From Mycobacterium europaeum (GTDB taxonomy: Bacteria; Actinomycetota; Actinomycetes; Mycobacteriales; Mycobacteriaceae), in the NCBI RefSeq assembly GCF_002102155.1, contig NZ_LQOU01000032.1, positions 1 through 64,000 of the forward strand: 64,000 nucleotides of DNA, in the 5' to 3' direction. This document shows positions 27,391 to 40,654 of the stretch, piece after piece; positions within the stretch are counted from its first letter, which is position 1, and every line of letters starts with the position of its first letter. The notes under the pieces are model-generated. The model had not been told where the DNA came from. It did no database searches and was given only the letters and a program-made list of their open reading frames with translations. The position numbers were made by a program, and so were the translations under genes.

Positions 27391-27594
27391 GTGACAGACG
27401 TCGAACGCGGCTTTCCCAGCGACGAAGCGCCCGAAGGCGACGCCGCCGAACAACTGCAGCCGGTCGACTTCGATGACGAGGCCGGCTTGGACACCGAATA
27501 CGTGACCGCCGCGGACCGCGAGGCGAACGAGGCCGACGTGATCGAGCAGGCCTACGTCGTCCCCACCGACGACGAGTGGGAGGACGAACGCTGA
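27391..27594 (+). CDS. Small very acidic conserved protein, unknown function
   Basis: The 67-residue protein is dominated by Asp and Glu (for example FDDEAGLDTEYVTAADREA and PTDDEWEDER), has no cysteine, signal or membrane segment, and is probably largely disordered. It resembles small acidic actinobacterial DUF5709-type proteins, but this is a weak match by eye. The GTG start follows a GGAAGGTAGG ribosome site. It is divergent from adnA and 34 bases upstream of the hydrolase gene, so likely co-transcribed with it. Confidence 0.72.
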   Translation: MTDVERGFPSDEAPEGDAAEQLQPVDFDDEAGLDTEYVTAADREANEADVIEQAYVVPTDDEWEDER

Positions 27595-27628
27595 GCCGCC
27601 CGCGAGCGGCCGTGGCGACGGTGCACCG

Positions 27629-28414
27629 GTGACCGCCGATCTCCACGTGCACCGCTACGGACCGCCCGGTCCGGTGCGGGTGCTGGCGCTGCACGGGTTG
27701 ACCGGTCACGGGCAGCGCTGGCAGCTGCTGGCCGGGCTGTTGCCCGAAACCGCTTTCGCCGCACCGGATCTCATCGGCCACGGTAGGTCGTCGTGGGATG
27801 CGCCGTGGACCATCGACGCCAACGTCGCGGCGATAGCCGCGCTGCTCGACGACACGGCCGAGGCGCCGGTGCTGGTGGTGGGCCATTCCTTCGGCGGCGC
27901 CCTCGCCATGCAGCTGGCCGCGGCGCGGCCCGATCTGGTGGGGTCGCTGCTGCTCCTCGACCCGGCCGTCGGGCTGGACGGCGGGTGGATGCGCGAGATC
28001 GCCGACGCCATGCTGTCCTCGCCCGACTACCCCGACGCCGACGAGGCGCGGCTGGAAAAGCTGCACGGCTCCTGGTCGGATGTCGACCCGGCCCTGCTCG
28101 ACGCCGAGATCGACGAGCATCTGATCGGGCTGCCGGGCGGTCGGTACGGCTGGCGGGTCAGCCTGCCGGCGATGATGTCGTACTGGAGCGAGCTGGCCCG
28201 CGACATCGTGTACCCGCCGGCCGGGAAGGCCACCGTGCTGGTGCGGGCCAAGCGGACCTCGCCGCCGTACGTCGGCGACCACTTGATCGCCGGGCTGCAG
28301 GACCGGTTGGGGTCGGACTTCCGGCTGCTGGATCTCGATTGCAACCACATGGTGCCCTACGCGGCGCCGGCGGACGTGGCGGAGCTGACGCGCGGGCTGC
28401 TGGGGGCCGGCTGA
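27629..28414 (+). CDS. lipV: Alpha/beta hydrolase, LipV-like
   Basis: The 261-residue alpha/beta hydrolase has the nucleophile elbow GHSFGG (Ser87), oxyanion region ALHGLTGHGQRW (20-31) and a catalytic His near 240 in CNHMVPY. M. tuberculosis LipV (Rv3203) is a carboxylesterase/lipase in the same genomic position. No signal peptide is visible, so it is probably cytosolic or associated with lipid surfaces. Substrate preference cannot be read from sequence. It is followed after two bases by the alkyltransferase-like gene. Confidence 0.87.
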   Translation: MTADLHVHRYGPPGPVRVLALHGLTGHGQRWQLLAGLLPETAFAAPDLIGHGRSSWDAPWTIDANVAAIAALLDDTAEAPVLVVGHSFGGALAMQLAAARPDLVGSLLLLDPAVGLDGGWMREIADAMLSSPDYPDADEARLEKLHGSWSDVDPALLDAEIDEHLIGLPGGRYGWRVSLPAMMSYWSELARDIVYPPAGKATVLVRAKRTSPPYVGDHLIAGLQDRLGSDFRLLDLDCNHMVPYAAPADVAELTRGLLGAG

Positions 28415-28416
28415 TC

Positions 28417-28715
28417 GTGGCGCCGGTGACCGACGAGCAGGTCGAGCGGGTGCGCGCGCTGGTCGCGGCGATACCGTCCGGCAGGGTCGCGACCTACGGC
28501 GACATCGCCGACGCCGCAGGGCTTTCCAGCCCGCGCATCGTCGGCTGGATCATGCGGACGGACTCCTCGGACTTGCCGTGGCACCGGGTGATCACCGCCT
28601 CGGGGCGGCCGGCGCGTCACCTGACCACCCGGCAGCTGGAGCTGCTGCGTGCCGAGGGGGTTCTGGCCACCGACGGCAGGGTCGCGTTGCGCGAGGTCCG
28701 TTACGACTTTTCCCG

Positions 28716-28719
<4 letters not shown>
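28417..28719 (+). CDS. Alkyltransferase-like (ATL) DNA-repair protein
   Basis: The 100-residue protein is the C-terminal MGMT/Ada-type DNA-binding fold (helix-turn-helix VATYGDIADAAGLSSPRIVG, arginine-finger region). The acceptor motif PCHRV is PWHRV here, with Trp in place of the alkyl-accepting Cys. That substitution defines ATL proteins, which bind O6-alkylguanine and flag it for nucleotide excision repair instead of removing the group. It is co-directional and tightly spaced with the lipase gene. Its last four bases overlap the convergent downstream gene. Confidence 0.92.
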
Positions 28720-33201
<4,482 letters not shown>

Positions 33202-33408
33202 GGTCACCCCTTCCGTTGGTATTGAAGTCGACAGACCTGTCAGCAGCAGGCTAGTGGACGGCAGCGGGGCCGCACCCCCGACGGTCCCCGCCGCGCGGTT
33301 CGCGGCGAGCGAAACCCCGGTCGCGAGCGGATAACGATTCGCTTGCAGCTGTGTGCAGAGCGGGGTTCGACGACCGTTCTGTGCTTTCACATCGCTAACT
33401 TCGGCACC

Positions 33409-34131
33409 ATGGGTACCACACTGGCCGATCTCGACAGGGTGCGGGACTACCCCGACGACGAGACCGATGAGCTCTACGAAGCCGACTCCTACCCCGAGGG
33501 CGACTACACCTGGACCGGCTGGCCGGCCGAGCTGCGCTGGCGCCCGGCCACGGCGATCCTGGGCGCCGTGGTGGCCGTCGGCGCGATCGCGACCGCGGTC
33601 ATCATCAACAGCGGCGACAGCGCCTCGACCAAGGCCACCGTGGCGCCGCCACCCCAACCGGTGACGTCCGCACCGGCGACGACGAAGAGCTCGGCCGCGC
33701 CCAGCGCGCAGCCCGGCCCCTCGCGCACGGCCCAGCTGCCGGTCGAAACGTTCACCACGGTGACCCCGCCGCCCAGCGCATCGCCCACCCTGGCGCCCAC
33801 GGGAACGCCGACCGCCGCCCCGCCCCTGACGTTGACGCCGCCGCCGTCGGCCGCGCTGAACCCGCGCACCGTCGTCTACAGCGTCACCGGCACCAAGCAG
33901 CTGCTGGACTTGGTCAACATCGTCTACACCGATGGGCAGGGCTACTCCCAGACCGAGTTCAACGTGTCGCTGCCGTGGACCAAGGCGGTGATCCTGAATC
34001 CCGGCGTGCAGAACCCCTCCGTGGTCGCGACCAGCTTCTACGGGCGGCTCAACTGCTCGATCGTCAACGCCTCCGGTCAACTGGTCGCCGCGTCGGCCAA
34101 CAACTCGAGCCTGGCGACCTGCACGCGCTGA
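33409..34131 (+). CDS. Pro/Thr-rich membrane protein with MmpS-like C-terminal domain (Rv3209 equivalent)
   Basis: The 240-residue protein has an acidic N-terminus (DDETDELYEADSYPEG), one membrane helix (TAILGAVVAVGAIATAVII, about 49-67) and a long Pro/Thr/Ser/Ala linker (about 78-155). The extracellular end (VVYSVTGTKQLLDLVNIVY ... SFYGRLNCSI) resembles the MmpS transport-accessory fold, with two cysteines likely paired. Thus it sits across the membrane with its folded domain outside. The reading frame is open upstream, but the ATG fits the family. No MmpL partner is adjacent. Confidence 0.82.
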   Translation: MGTTLADLDRVRDYPDDETDELYEADSYPEGDYTWTGWPAELRWRPATAILGAVVAVGAIATAVIINSGDSASTKATVAPPPQPVTSAPATTKSSAAPSAQPGPSRTAQLPVETFTTVTPPPSASPTLAPTGTPTAAPPLTLTPPPSAALNPRTVVYSVTGTKQLLDLVNIVYTDGQGYSQTEFNVSLPWTKAVILNPGVQNPSVVATSFYGRLNCSIVNASGQLVAASANNSSLATCTR

Positions 34132-34134
34132 GCC

Positions 34135-34854
34135 TCAGCTCAGGCCCAGTTCCCGCATCCGCCGGTCGTGCGTCTGCTGCAGCCGGTCGAAGAACGCGCT
34201 GAGCTGGCCCAGGCTGCCGGCGCCCGTCACCACCAGGTCGACCAGCTCGTCGTGGTCGGCCAGCAGGTACTGGGCCTGCGTGATCGCCTCGCCGAACAGG
34301 CGGCGCGACCACAGCGCCAGCCGGCTGCGCTGCTTGCCGCTGGCCGTCACCGCTGCGCGCACCTCGGCGACGACGAACTGCGAGTGCCCGGTCTCCGACA
34401 GCGCCGCGCGCACCACGCCGGCGATCTCGTCGGGCAGCCCGTCGGCGATCTCCAGGTACAGGTCGGCGGCCAGCGCGTCACCGACATAGGTCTTCACCAA
34501 GGCCTCCAGCCACGTGCTGGGCATCGTCAGCCGGTGGTAGTTCTCCAGCGCCGAGACGTACTTCGACATCGCCGACACCACGTCGACGCCGCGGGCCTCC
34601 AGGGCGTCGCGCAGCAGCTCGTAGTGCTGCATCTCGGCGGCCGCCATGCTCGCCATGGAGATCCGTCCGCGCAGGTCGGGGGCCATCCGGGCCTCGTCGG
34701 TGAGCCGATAGAACGCGGCGATCTCGCCGTATGCCAAGACCGCGAACAACTCGTTGACGCCCGGGTGGTCGGCGGGCAGACGAGGGCCGGGCGACCGGTC
34801 CCCCGGGTCGGCTTCCAGGTCGGCTTCGGAGGGCTGCCAAGAGGGCCGGGTCAT
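34135..34854 (-). CDS. Ferritin-like-fold protein (Rv3210c equivalent)
   Basis: The 239-residue all-helical protein has ferritin-like carboxylate/His pairs (YGEIAAFYRLTDEA; MAAAEMQHYELLRDAL), consistent with a four-helix di-metal site as in MiaE-type and related ferritin-like proteins. It is conserved beside the DEAD-box helicase in actinobacteria, but its function is unknown. The ATG has no overlapping neighbour; the promoter region is shared divergently with rhlE. Confidence 0.82.
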   Translation of the reverse strand: MTRPSWQPSEADLEADPGDRSPGPRLPADHPGVNELFAVLAYGEIAAFYRLTDEARMAPDLRGRISMASMAAAEMQHYELLRDALEARGVDVVSAMSKYVSALENYHRLTMPSTWLEALVKTYVGDALAADLYLEIADGLPDEIAGVVRAALSETGHSQFVVAEVRAAVTASGKQRSRLALWSRRLFGEAITQAQYLLADHDELVDLVVTGAGSLGQLSAFFDRLQQTHDRRMRELGLS

Positions 34855-34907
34855 GGCAACACTGTAGTCGGCGGGCCCGGCGCAAAATGGGGCCCAGCTG
34901 TCGACCG

Positions 34908-34958
34908 GCTATCATGTGTGTAGATAGCGGCTGTGTTTCCGCAATAAGAGCCGCTATC
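34908..34958 (+). promoter_or_regulatory. Mutually exclusive hairpins in the rhlE leader
   Basis: Three segments can pair in alternative ways: GCTATC (34908-34913), GATAGCGGCT (34923-34932) and AGCCGCTATC (34949-34958). Segments 2 and 3 form a perfect 10-base-pair stem with a 16-base loop; segments 1 and 2 form a competing 6-base-pair stem. TATCAT at 34910-34915 also looks like a -10 hexamer, in which case the large hairpin would be the very 5' end of the mRNA. Confidence 0.5.
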
Positions 34959-34964
34959 GGCGAA

Positions 34965-35045
34965 ATGTGCGTGCACAGCTGGCCCGCCCCGAGCGGGGCC
35001 GGCGACTCGGCGACGTATTCGGAGTCGGAACTCGTGCGCGCGTGA
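34965..35045 (+). CDS. Possible uORF in the rhlE leader (26 aa)
   Basis: An ATG-initiated 26-codon frame (MCVHSWPAPSGAG..., ending LVRA) lies just after the leader hairpin and ends 59 bases before rhlE. It lacks a strong ribosome site, so translation is uncertain. It is included because cold-shock helicase leaders often contain regulatory structure and short frames. Confidence 0.25.
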   Translation: MCVHSWPAPSGAGDSATYSESELVRA

Positions 35046-35104
35046 CCGCGACAGAGAAACACCGACACAAACCGATATGTCACCGAAAGGCTTACTACCC
35101 ACGC

Positions 35105-36598
35105 ATGAGCACACTGACCAGCACAACTGAATTGACCTTTGCCAACCTCGGCGTCCGCGACGAAATTGTGCGCGCCCTCGCGGAAAAGGGCATCGAGCGG
35201 CCCTTCGCGATCCAGGAATTGACCCTGCCGCTGGCGCTCGCCGGCGACGACCTTATCGGCCAGGCACGCACCGGCATGGGTAAGACGTTCGGCTTTGGCG
35301 TGCCGCTGCTGCAGCGCATCACCGCCCAGGCCGCGACGCGCCCGCTCAATGGGACGCCACGCGCCCTGATCGTGGTGCCTACGCGCGAGCTCTGCGTGCA
35401 GGTCACCGAGGACCTGGCCACCGCGGCCAAGTACCTGACCGCCGAGGACGGCCGACAGCTGTCGGTCATCTCCATCTACGGCGGCCGCGCTTACGAGCCC
35501 CAGATCGATGCGCTGCGCGCCGGCGCCGACGTCGTGGTGGGCACCCCCGGTCGACTGCTCGACCTGGCCCAGCAGGGCCACCTGCAGCTCGGCGGGCTCT
35601 CGGTGCTGGTGCTCGACGAGGCCGACGAGATGCTGGACCTGGGCTTCCTGCCCGACATCGAGCGCATCTTGCGCCAGATCCCCTCCGACCGGCAGTCGAT
35701 GCTGTTCTCGGCGACCATGCCGGGGCCCATCATCACGCTGGCCCGCACCTTCATGAAGCAGCCCACCCACATCCGGGCGGAGGCACCGCATTCGTCGGCG
35801 GTGCACGACAAGACCGAGCAGTTCGTCTACCGCGCCCACGCCCTGGACAAGATCGAGCTGGTCAGCCGCGTGCTGCAGGCCGAAGGCCGCGGCGCCACCA
35901 TGATCTTCACCCGCACCAAGCGCACCGCCCAGAAGGTCGCCGACGAGCTGGCCGAGCGCGGCTTCAAGGTCGGCGCCGTCCACGGCGACCTGAACCAGGT
36001 CGCCCGCGAGAAGGCGCTGAAGGCCTTCCGGTCCGGAGACATCGACGTGCTGGTCGCCACCGACGTGGCCGCGCGCGGCATCGACATCGACGACGTCACC
36101 CACGTCATCAACTACCAGATCCCCGAGGACGAGCAGGCCTACGTGCACCGGATCGGCCGCACCGGCCGCGCCGGCAAGACCGGTGTCGCGGTCACCCTGG
36201 TGGACTGGGACGAGCTGCCCCGCTGGTCGACGATCGACAAGGCCCTGGGGCTGAACTGCCCCGAACCCGCCGAGACCTACTCGAACTCCCCGCACCTCTA
36301 CGAAGAACTGGGCATCCCCGCCGAGACGACCGGCACCGTCGGCGCGCCCAAGAAGCCGCAGGGCCCACGCCGTAACACCGAGCGTGACGGCCAGAAGACC
36401 GAGCGGTCCGGTCGCGCCCGTTCCGGTGCGCCGCGGCGGCGCACCCGGGGCGGCCAGCCCGTCACCGGGCACCCCGGCGGGAACGCCGCTGCCGACGCCA
36501 CCACCGGCGAAGCCGCCGAGGGGTCCGGCAACACCGGGACCAGCCGGCGCCGGCGCCGGCGCCGCAAGCCCGCCGAAGCCGGCGCGCACGCCAACTAG
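35105..36598 (+). CDS. rhlE: DEAD-box RNA helicase RhlE-like
   Basis: The 497-residue helicase has the Q motif (FAIQELTLPLAL), Walker A ARTGMGKT, PTRELCVQV, DEAD in VLDEADEMLDLGF, SAT (LFSATMPG), ATDVAARGIDID and HRIGRTGRAGK. A basic, low-complexity C-terminal tail follows (about 400-497, rich in Arg/Gly/Lys and ending in an Arg-repeat RRRRRRRKP), likely for RNA binding. In M. tuberculosis this is Rv3211. It should unwind structured RNA in ribosome assembly or decay. A long (~250 base) structured leader precedes it. Confidence 0.95.
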   Translation: MSTLTSTTELTFANLGVRDEIVRALAEKGIERPFAIQELTLPLALAGDDLIGQARTGMGKTFGFGVPLLQRITAQAATRPLNGTPRALIVVPTRELCVQVTEDLATAAKYLTAEDGRQLSVISIYGGRAYEPQIDALRAGADVVVGTPGRLLDLAQQGHLQLGGLSVLVLDEADEMLDLGFLPDIERILRQIPSDRQSMLFSATMPGPIITLARTFMKQPTHIRAEAPHSSAVHDKTEQFVYRAHALDKIELVSRVLQAEGRGATMIFTRTKRTAQKVADELAERGFKVGAVHGDLNQVAREKALKAFRSGDIDVLVATDVAARGIDIDDVTHVINYQIPEDEQAYVHRIGRTGRAGKTGVAVTLVDWDELPRWSTIDKALGLNCPEPAETYSNSPHLYEELGIPAETTGTVGAPKKPQGPRRNTERDGQKTERSGRARSGAPRRRTRGGQPVTGHPGGNAAADATTGEAAEGSGNTGTSRRRRRRRKPAEAGAHAN

Positions 36599-36613
36599 GC
36601 CGCGCGCCCACGG

Positions 36614-37834
36614 ATGGTCAGACCCGAACGCCGCACCAAGGGCGACGTCTTGGCCGCCGCGGCGATCGCGGTCGTGGTCGCCGCCGTCGCCTCGCTGATC
36701 TGGTGGACCAGCGACGCCCGGGCCACCATCAGCCGCCCGGCCGCCGTTGCGGCGCCCAATCCCAACCCCGCCCGGCGGGTGCCGGCCGCGCTGCGTGAGC
36801 TGTGGACCGCGCCCAGTCCGGCCACCACCGCACCGGTGGCGGTCGGCGGCACGGTCGTCACCGGCGACGGCCGCCGGGTCGACGGCCGCGACCCCGGCTC
36901 CGGGCAGTCCCGCTGGAGCTATCAGCGCGACAGCGACCTGTGCGGGGTCTCCTGGGTCTACCACTTCGCCGTCGCGGTCTACCGCGACGACCGCGGGTGC
37001 GGCCAGGTCAGCACGCTCGACGGGTCCACGGGCCGGCGCGGGCCCGCCCGCAGCGGCTACGCCGACCCGCGCGTGCGGCTGTCCTCCGACGGCACCACGG
37101 TGTTGGCGGCCGGCGACACCCGGGTGGAACTGTGGCGCTCGGACATGGTCCGGATGGTGGCCTACGGCGACACCGACGCGCGGGTGAAGCCCTCGACGCG
37201 CGGGCTGCACTCCGGCTGCAGGCTGGTCTCGGCGGCGGCCAGCTCGTCGGCGGTGTCGGTGCTGGAGAGCTGCGTGAACCAGGCCGACCTGCGGCTGGTG
37301 TTGCTGCGGCCCGGCAAGGACGACGACGAACCCCAGCAACGCATGGTCGCCGAACCCGGAGTCAGGGCGGACTCGGGCGCCCGGGTGCTGGCGGTCTGGG
37401 AGAACGACACGGCGGTGTATCTGCCCGCTCCGCAGCCCCGGGTCGACGTCGTCGACGAGACGGGCACCACCGTGGCGAGCACCCTGCTGCCCAAGCCGCC
37501 GTCCGGCCCCGGGGCGGTCACGCACGCGGGCAGCCTGATCACCTGGTGGACCGGCGATTCGGTGATGGCTTTCGAGACGGGCAACCTGACACTGCGCTAC
37601 ACCATCGCCGCCGGGCCGACCACCGCGCCGTTGGGCCCGGGCGCGATGATGGCCGGCCGGCTGCTGGTGCCGGTCACCGGCGCGATCGGCGTCTACGACC
37701 CGGTCAGCGGCGCCAACGAGCGCTACATCCCGGTGAACAGGGCGCCGGGCCCGCCCGGACGGGCGGTGGTCCCGGCCGTCGCGGGATCCCAGGTGTTCGA
37801 GCAGCGCGGCGACACCGTGGTGGCCCTGGGCTGA
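36614..37834 (+). CDS. Membrane-anchored beta-propeller protein (Rv3212 equivalent)
   Basis: The 406-residue protein has an N-terminal membrane anchor (VLAAAAIAVVVAAVASLIWW, about 12-31) and an extracytoplasmic domain of repeated beta segments. These resemble a PQQ/quinoprotein-like propeller (GRDPGSGQSRWSYQRD, VSTLDGSTG, IGVYDPVSGANERYI). Paired cysteines occur near LCGVSW/RGCGQV and GCRLVS/ESCVNQ. No catalytic motif is visible. It begins 15 bases after rhlE and is probably co-transcribed. It is convergent with the ParA-like gene. Confidence 0.85.
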   Translation: MVRPERRTKGDVLAAAAIAVVVAAVASLIWWTSDARATISRPAAVAAPNPNPARRVPAALRELWTAPSPATTAPVAVGGTVVTGDGRRVDGRDPGSGQSRWSYQRDSDLCGVSWVYHFAVAVYRDDRGCGQVSTLDGSTGRRGPARSGYADPRVRLSSDGTTVLAAGDTRVELWRSDMVRMVAYGDTDARVKPSTRGLHSGCRLVSAAASSSAVSVLESCVNQADLRLVLLRPGKDDDEPQQRMVAEPGVRADSGARVLAVWENDTAVYLPAPQPRVDVVDETGTTVASTLLPKPPSGPGAVTHAGSLITWWTGDSVMAFETGNLTLRYTIAAGPTTAPLGPGAMMAGRLLVPVTGAIGVYDPVSGANERYIPVNRAPGPPGRAVVPAVAGSQVFEQRGDTVVALG

Positions 37835-37842
37835 TCCCGCGA

Positions 37843-37945
37843 CCCGTGTGCGCTCAGGGCGTTCCGTGTGCGCACGGGGCGGCGACACGCCGATGCTCCG
37901 CACCCTGGGCACACAATCAAAGCCGTAGGCGCACAACCAAAGCCG
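37843..37945. repeat. Four-unit inverted/direct repeat between convergent genes
   Basis: Two plus-strand units (CCGTGTGCGCTCAGGGCG and CCGTGTGCGCACGGGGCG) are followed by two units in opposite orientation (GGCACACAATCAAAGCCG and GGCGCACAACCAAAGCCG, 16 of 18 identical to each other). On the minus strand the latter read TTGTGTGCCCAGGG and TTGTGCGCC, matching the first pair. The array can fold back on itself and fills the gap between converging genes, so it may act as a terminator. Confidence 0.7.
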
Positions 37946-38746
37946 CTACACCTCGACGGCGAACGTCGGCAGCGGCTTGCCGGTCTTCCAGTGTTTGAGC
38001 AACGCCTTCGCCAGATCGGCGTAGGCCGACGCGCCCTTGTTCTTGCGACCCGACATGACCGAGGAGCCCGAGGCGCTGGCCTCGGCGAAGCGCACCGTCC
38101 GCGGGATCGGCGGGGCCAGCACCGGCAGGTTGTAGCGGTCGGCGACGTCGAGCAACACGTCGCGGGTGTGGGTGGTCCGCGAGTCGTACAGCGTCGGCAA
38201 TGCGCCCAGCAGCCGCAGATCCGGGTTGGTGATCTGCTGGACGTCGGCGACCGTGCGCAGGAACTGGCCGACGCCGCGGTGCGCGAGCGTCTCGCACTGC
38301 AGCGGCACGATCACCTCGTCCGCGGCGGTCAGGCCGTTGAGGGTGAGCACGCCCAGCGACGGCGGGCAGTCGATGATGACGACGTCGAAGTCGTCGGCGA
38401 GCTTGGCCAGCGCCCGTTTGAGCGCGTATTCGCGGCCGGCGCGCATCAGCAGCATCGCCTCGGCGCCCGCCAGGTCGATGTTGGCCGGCAGCAGCGTCAT
38501 GCCCTCCATCGTCGCGACCAGCGCGGCGCCGGGCTCGACCTCACCGAGCAGCACCTCGTGCACGGACACCGGGAGTTTGTCGGGATCCTGGCCGAGCGAG
38601 AACGTCAGGCAGCCCTGCGGATCGAGGTCGACCAGCAGCACCCGCTGACCCTCGTCGACCATCGCCGCGCCCAGCGAGGCAACCGTCGTCGTCTTGGCGA
38701 CGCCGCCCTTCTGGTTGGCCACCGCCAACACCCGGGTCTTACTCAC
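37946..38746 (-). CDS. ParA/Soj-like P-loop ATPase (Rv3213c equivalent)
   Basis: The 266-residue protein is a ParA/MinD-type ATPase with deviant Walker A KGGVAKTT (13-20), Walker A' LLVDLDPQGCLT and Walker B DVVIIDCPPSLGVLTLNGL. It lacks an N-terminal DNA-binding domain, and no parB is adjacent, so it is an orphan distinct from the chromosomal ParAB near the origin. Roles in positioning other cargo are known for such orphans; its cargo is not identifiable. The GTG start fits the conserved N-terminus. Confidence 0.92.
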   Translation of the reverse strand: MSKTRVLAVANQKGGVAKTTTVASLGAAMVDEGQRVLLVDLDPQGCLTFSLGQDPDKLPVSVHEVLLGEVEPGAALVATMEGMTLLPANIDLAGAEAMLLMRAGREYALKRALAKLADDFDVVIIDCPPSLGVLTLNGLTAADEVIVPLQCETLAHRGVGQFLRTVADVQQITNPDLRLLGALPTLYDSRTTHTRDVLLDVADRYNLPVLAPPIPRTVRFAEASASGSSVMSGRKNKGASAYADLAKALLKHWKTGKPLPTFAVEV

Positions 38747-38891
38747 CAGCGCCCGCCCCTCTCGTCGCCTGGCACAAGCATCATTGCCGCCATGCGGTCA
38801 ACAGTGCCCATCCTGGCACGTTCGCTCGCCGTGCGCTGCGACCAGTGACTCCAGCGGGGCCCCGGCATGTCGTCCGGCAGAATCGGTCGAT

Positions 38892-39503
38892 ATGGGCTTG
38901 CACAACCATCGATTGGTCCTGCTCCGCCACGGGGAGACCGAGTGGTCGAAATCGGGTCAGCACACGGGTCGGACCGACCTCGAGCTCACCGACACCGGCC
39001 GCGTCCAGGCCGAGCTCGCCGGCCGCGTCCTGCGCGAGCTGAACCTCACCGACCCGTTGGTGGTCAGCAGCCCGCGCATCCGCGCGCTGACCACCGCCAA
39101 GCTGGCCGGGCTGGCGGTCGACGAGGTCTCTCCCCTGCTCGCCGAATGGGATTACGGTTCCTACGAGGGCCTGACGACACCGCAGATCCACGAATCGGTC
39201 CCCGATTGGCTGGTCTGGACGCACGGGTGCCCCGGCGGGGAGAGCGTGGCGCAGGTCAGCGAACGCGCCGACCGGGCCGTCGCATTCGCGTTGGAGCACA
39301 TGAGTTCGCGTGACGTGGTGTTCGTGGGGCACAGCCACTTCTCCCGTTCGGTCATCACGCGCTGGGTGGAGCTGCCGCTCGTCGAGGGGAGCCGCTTCTG
39401 GATGCTGGCCGGCTCGATCGCCGTGTGCGGCTTCGAGCACGGTGTGCGACAGCTCGCCGCGCTCGGCCTGACCGCCCAGCCGCAGGCGATCAAGCCCGGG
39501 TGA
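38892..39503 (+). CDS. gpm2: Histidine-phosphatase superfamily acid phosphatase (Gpm2, Rv3214 equivalent)
   Basis: The 203-residue protein carries the RHG signature LLRHGETEW (His13 is the phospho-acceptor), a later acidic residue in AEWDYGSYEG and the second His in FVGHSHFSR. M. tuberculosis Rv3214, though named phosphoglycerate mutase 2 (gpm2) or EntD, behaves as a broad phosphatase. It overlaps entC by four bases (GTGA), and entC overlaps the GNAT gene by four, giving a three-gene translationally coupled operon. Confidence 0.93.
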   Translation: MGLHNHRLVLLRHGETEWSKSGQHTGRTDLELTDTGRVQAELAGRVLRELNLTDPLVVSSPRIRALTTAKLAGLAVDEVSPLLAEWDYGSYEGLTTPQIHESVPDWLVWTHGCPGGESVAQVSERADRAVAFALEHMSSRDVVFVGHSHFSRSVITRWVELPLVEGSRFWMLAGSIAVCGFEHGVRQLAALGLTAQPQAIKPG

Positions 39504-40654
39504 GCGCCGAAGACGGCGATGCGCGCCGCGCAACGGCGCGAGAAGGAGTCGAGAATCTGAACCACGAACCGCCGTTCGCGCTGTGCGGACCGACGCAAAC
39601 CCTGGTGGCCGACGGGGTGCGGCAGCGCTACCGCGACGTGGTGGCCGCGCAGGACGCGTTGCGCTCGGGTGCCGCACCGATCGTGTTGGGCGCGTTGCCG
39701 TTCGACGTGGATCGGCCCGCAGCGCTGCTGACTCCCCACGCCGTGCACCGCACCGACGCCCCGCCGGACTGGCCGGGCGGCCCGCTGCCAGCGGTGCGTG
39801 TCGCCGCCGCCGACCCGCCGCCGGCCGACTACCGCCGCCGCATCAGCCGCGCGCGTGACCGACTCACCGCACCCGGCAGCGAGCTCAGCAAGGTGGTGCT
39901 GTCCCGCGCGCTGCGACTGGTCGCCGACGCGCCCCTGGACGCCCGCGTCATCCTGCGCCGGCTCATCGCCGCCGACCCGGCCGCATACGGCTACCTCGCC
40001 GACCTGACCGGCGCCGGCGACGACTACGCGGGCGTGGCGCTGGTGGGGGCCAGCCCGGAGCTCCTGGTGGCGCGCTCCGGGGACCGCGTCACGTGCCGGC
40101 CGTTCGCCGGTTCCGCACCCCGCGCCGCCGATCCCGAAGCCGACGCCGCCCACGGCGCCGCGCTGGCCGGTTCGGCCAAGGACCGGCACGAGCACCAGCT
40201 GGTCATCGAGACCATCCGGGCCGCGTTGGAACCGCTGTGCGACGAGCTGACGATCGCCGCCGAGCCCGAGCTGAGCCGCACCGCGGCGGTATGGCACCTG
40301 TGCACACCGATCAGCGGGCGCCTCCGTCAAACATCCACCACGGCAATCGATTTGGCGCTGGCCCTGCACCCGACACCGGCCGTCGGCGGTGTGCCGACCA
40401 AGGCCGCGGTGGAACTCATCGCCGAGCTGGAGGGCGACCGCGGGTTCTACGCGGGGGCGGTGGGCTGGTGCGACGCGCGCGGCGACGGGCGCTGGGTGGT
40501 GTCCATCCGCTGCGCGCAGCTGTCCGCGGACCGTCGCACCGCAATCGCCCGCTCCGGTGGCGGTATCGTCGCCGAATCCGACCCCGACCAGGAAGTCGCG
40601 GAAACCACAACGAAATTCGCGACCATCCTCAACGCATTGGACGTCGAGCAATGA
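39500..40654 (+). CDS. entC: Isochorismate synthase family protein (EntC-like)
   Basis: The 384-residue protein is a chorismate-utilising enzyme: SKVVLSRALRL, YGYLADLTGAG, LVGASPELLV, CRPFAGSAPRA, the metal-site KDRHEHQLVIETI, HLCTPISGRL, LHPTPAVGGVPTKAA and GDRGFYAGAVGW are in family order. It should convert chorismate to isochorismate, feeding menaquinone or salicylate/siderophore metabolism. Mycobactin salicylate normally comes from MbtI, so menaquinone or another use is likely (inference). The GTG start is coupled to the gpm2 stop; a start nearer the NHEPPFALCGP block would also be compatible with the family. Confidence 0.93.
   Translation: MSAEDGDARRATAREGVENLNHEPPFALCGPTQTLVADGVRQRYRDVVAAQDALRSGAAPIVLGALPFDVDRPAALLTPHAVHRTDAPPDWPGGPLPAVRVAAADPPPADYRRRISRARDRLTAPGSELSKVVLSRALRLVADAPLDARVILRRLIAADPAAYGYLADLTGAGDDYAGVALVGASPELLVARSGDRVTCRPFAGSAPRAADPEADAAHGAALAGSAKDRHEHQLVIETIRAALEPLCDELTIAAEPELSRTAAVWHLCTPISGRLRQTSTTAIDLALALHPTPAVGGVPTKAAVELIAELEGDRGFYAGAVGWCDARGDGRWVVSIRCAQLSADRRTAIARSGGGIVAESDPDQEVAETTTKFATILNALDVEQ

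Noticed and set aside
34478..37936. Minus-strand frame of over 1100 codons opposite rhlE and the beta-propeller gene
   Set aside because: Gly/Arg/His-rich antisense translation with no motif; both plus-strand genes are well supported.
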